Assembly: GCA_037176885.1 (NCBI GenBank) | Contig: JAWWNJ010000141.1 | Span: 496,001 to 560,000 of the forward strand | DNA from: Favolaschia claudopus | Lineage: Eukaryota > Basidiomycota > Agaricomycetes > Agaricales > Mycenaceae | Direction: 5' to 3' | Length of the DNA: 64,000 nt | Part shown: in pieces, positions 62,910-64,000 of the stretch | Numbering within the stretch: position 1 is the stretch's first letter | How the letters are laid out: the number at the start of each line of letters is the position of its first letter | Program-made: the position numbers and the translations under genes | Notes under the pieces: model-generated | The model's input: only the letters and a program-made list of their open reading frames with translations | Told to the model about the DNA's origin: nothing | The model's database searches: none

Positions 62910-64000
62910 CATAAGTGAGCACAGCATTTCGACGCGATATCATCCTACATAATCGGAATTCCGGAGACGCCCCCTTGCAACGCATCTCCACCCTGCATAT
63001 ACCCCGCTATATTTCGTTCTGCTCTTTCCACGCGTCGAACACGGATGGCCTGCAAACTTATCCCTTGGTGAGCCAGACAAGACAAAACCCGGCAGCCTCA
63101 CTCAGACCGCTTCTACGCCTTCCGGCTCCTTGACCGCGACAGGAGATTCTCTATCATACTGCGTGGTGGTCGGCTCCTTCAACAGTATATGGTTGATGCC
63201 TTTGCGTCCATCGACCAAAATCGTCTCAAATATTTCCGTCGAAACCAGAAAAAACTTCGTGCATCCCTATACAGCGGACTGGAGGACGCCATCTCCAATC
63301 GCGACGACGCGGTGGATCTACATGAACTCGGCCGACGTTTCATTCTTCCTTCTTCTTACATTGGAGGTCCTCGACACATGCAACAGCGGTACCAAGATGC
63401 TATGGCAATCGCTCGATACTTCCGCAAGGTAAGAATGCTGAATTGTTGTGCTTCTTTTCTTTGCTGATCATGTACCCGAAGGTTGATCTCTTTATTACTG
63501 TTACAGCCAACCCACAATGGAGCGAAGTCACTCGCGCACTTCTTCATGGTCAATCCTCTTACGATCGACCTGATTTGGTAGCGCGTGTCTTCGAACTCAA
63601 GAAGAAATCGATCGTCAAGGAGATTTACAAATGTATCTTTGGTCACCTGGTGAGTGCGCAGCCTTCGTGTACACCATCGAGTTCCAAAAGCGCGGCCTTC
63701 TCCACATGCACCTTCTGGTGTTCCTTCGCCATCCGCATAAGCTCCTTAACCCAGACGACATCAACTCCGCCATCTGGGCGCAGTGGCCCGACCCCGAAAC
63801 TCACCCGCTCCTTTTCGAAACTGTGCAGAGATGTATGGTACATGGCCCGTGCGGGGCTCTGAACCCTCGAGCCCCTTGCATGGAGAATGGCCGGTGCACA
63901 AAATTCTTTCCGAAACCATTTCAGGCCTATACCTACATCAATGGATACTGACGGATACCCACTCTACCGCGTTTTTGAGTCCATTTTGCGGATATCTGCA
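62910..64000 (+). pseudogene. Helitron Rep/helicase N-terminal region, runs off window
   Basis: Blocks of the Helitron_like_N region occur in order: LQRISTLH, LLFPRVEHGWPANLSLGEPD, RFYAFRLLDRDRRFSIILRG, GRLLQQYMVDAFASIDQNRL, GRRFILPSSYIGGPRHMQQR, VDLFITVTANPQW, VYTIEFQKRGLLHMHLLVFL and CMVHGPCGALNPRAPCMENG, CTKFFPKPF. HMHLL is the HUH metal-binding motif of rolling-circle Rep nucleases. A 54-nt GT-AG intron (63429-63482) joins FRK to VDLF in frame. Frame changes near 63010, 63110, 63655 and 63945 disable it. The catalytic tyrosine and helicase parts would lie beyond 64000. No Helitron terminus is visible. Confidence 0.82.

Overview
The window is eukaryotic and reads like a transposon-dense accessory region of a mushroom-forming basidiomycete (Agaricomycetes). 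This placement is inferred. Introns are about 50 to 60 nt with GTAAGT-like donors (some GC-AG). The recognisable families (F-box, kinase-like, forkhead, and large transposase-like proteins) are ones typical of agaricomycete genomes. No prokaryotic operons, rRNA or CRISPR arrays are visible. Few genes look intact.

Layout. 1-12 kb: an F-box pseudogene ending at a CACTA-like MITE, a broken integrase-core gene, several TA-flanked MITEs, and a repeat-bounded unit carrying a textbook hammerhead ribozyme. 12-21 kb: a large minus-strand transposase-like pseudogene with a MITE inside an exon, further MITEs, a 1.7 kb terminal-inverted-repeat (TIR) element and an F-box-like gene. 22-27 kb: remains of a PIF/Harbinger transposon whose putative accessory gene is split by an element with an 8-bp target duplication, a cluster of MITE fragments, a kinase-like pseudogene and a clear MITE-within-MITE. 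28-34 kb: a hypothetical gene and a multi-exon transposase-like gene whose 3' coding exon is cut by a MITE. 34-41 kb: mostly non-coding, with MITEs and repeats.

41.7-47.2 kb: a complete but frameshifted Ty1/copia element with unequal LTRs and a half-tRNA-iMet primer site. 47.8-52.1 kb: a near-perfect 4.3 kb palindrome holding two divergent copies of a forkhead-domain gene. 53.8-57.6 kb: a 3.76 kb TIR-bounded element carrying an apparently intact two-exon gene for a 950-residue protein. This is the best candidate for an under-described autonomous DNA transposon. 57.6-61.6 kb: a LINE with gag-like ORF1 and EN-RT ORF2, truncated inside the RT. The right edge holds the broken N-terminal part of a Helitron Rep/helicase.

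How the parts relate. The window records repeated nested transposition. Autonomous elements are mostly dead, except perhaps the 53.8 kb element. Small TA-target (Tc1/mariner-type), CACTA-like and hAT/MULE-like non-autonomous elements are inserted into genes and into each other, and several junctions are precise enough to order the events.
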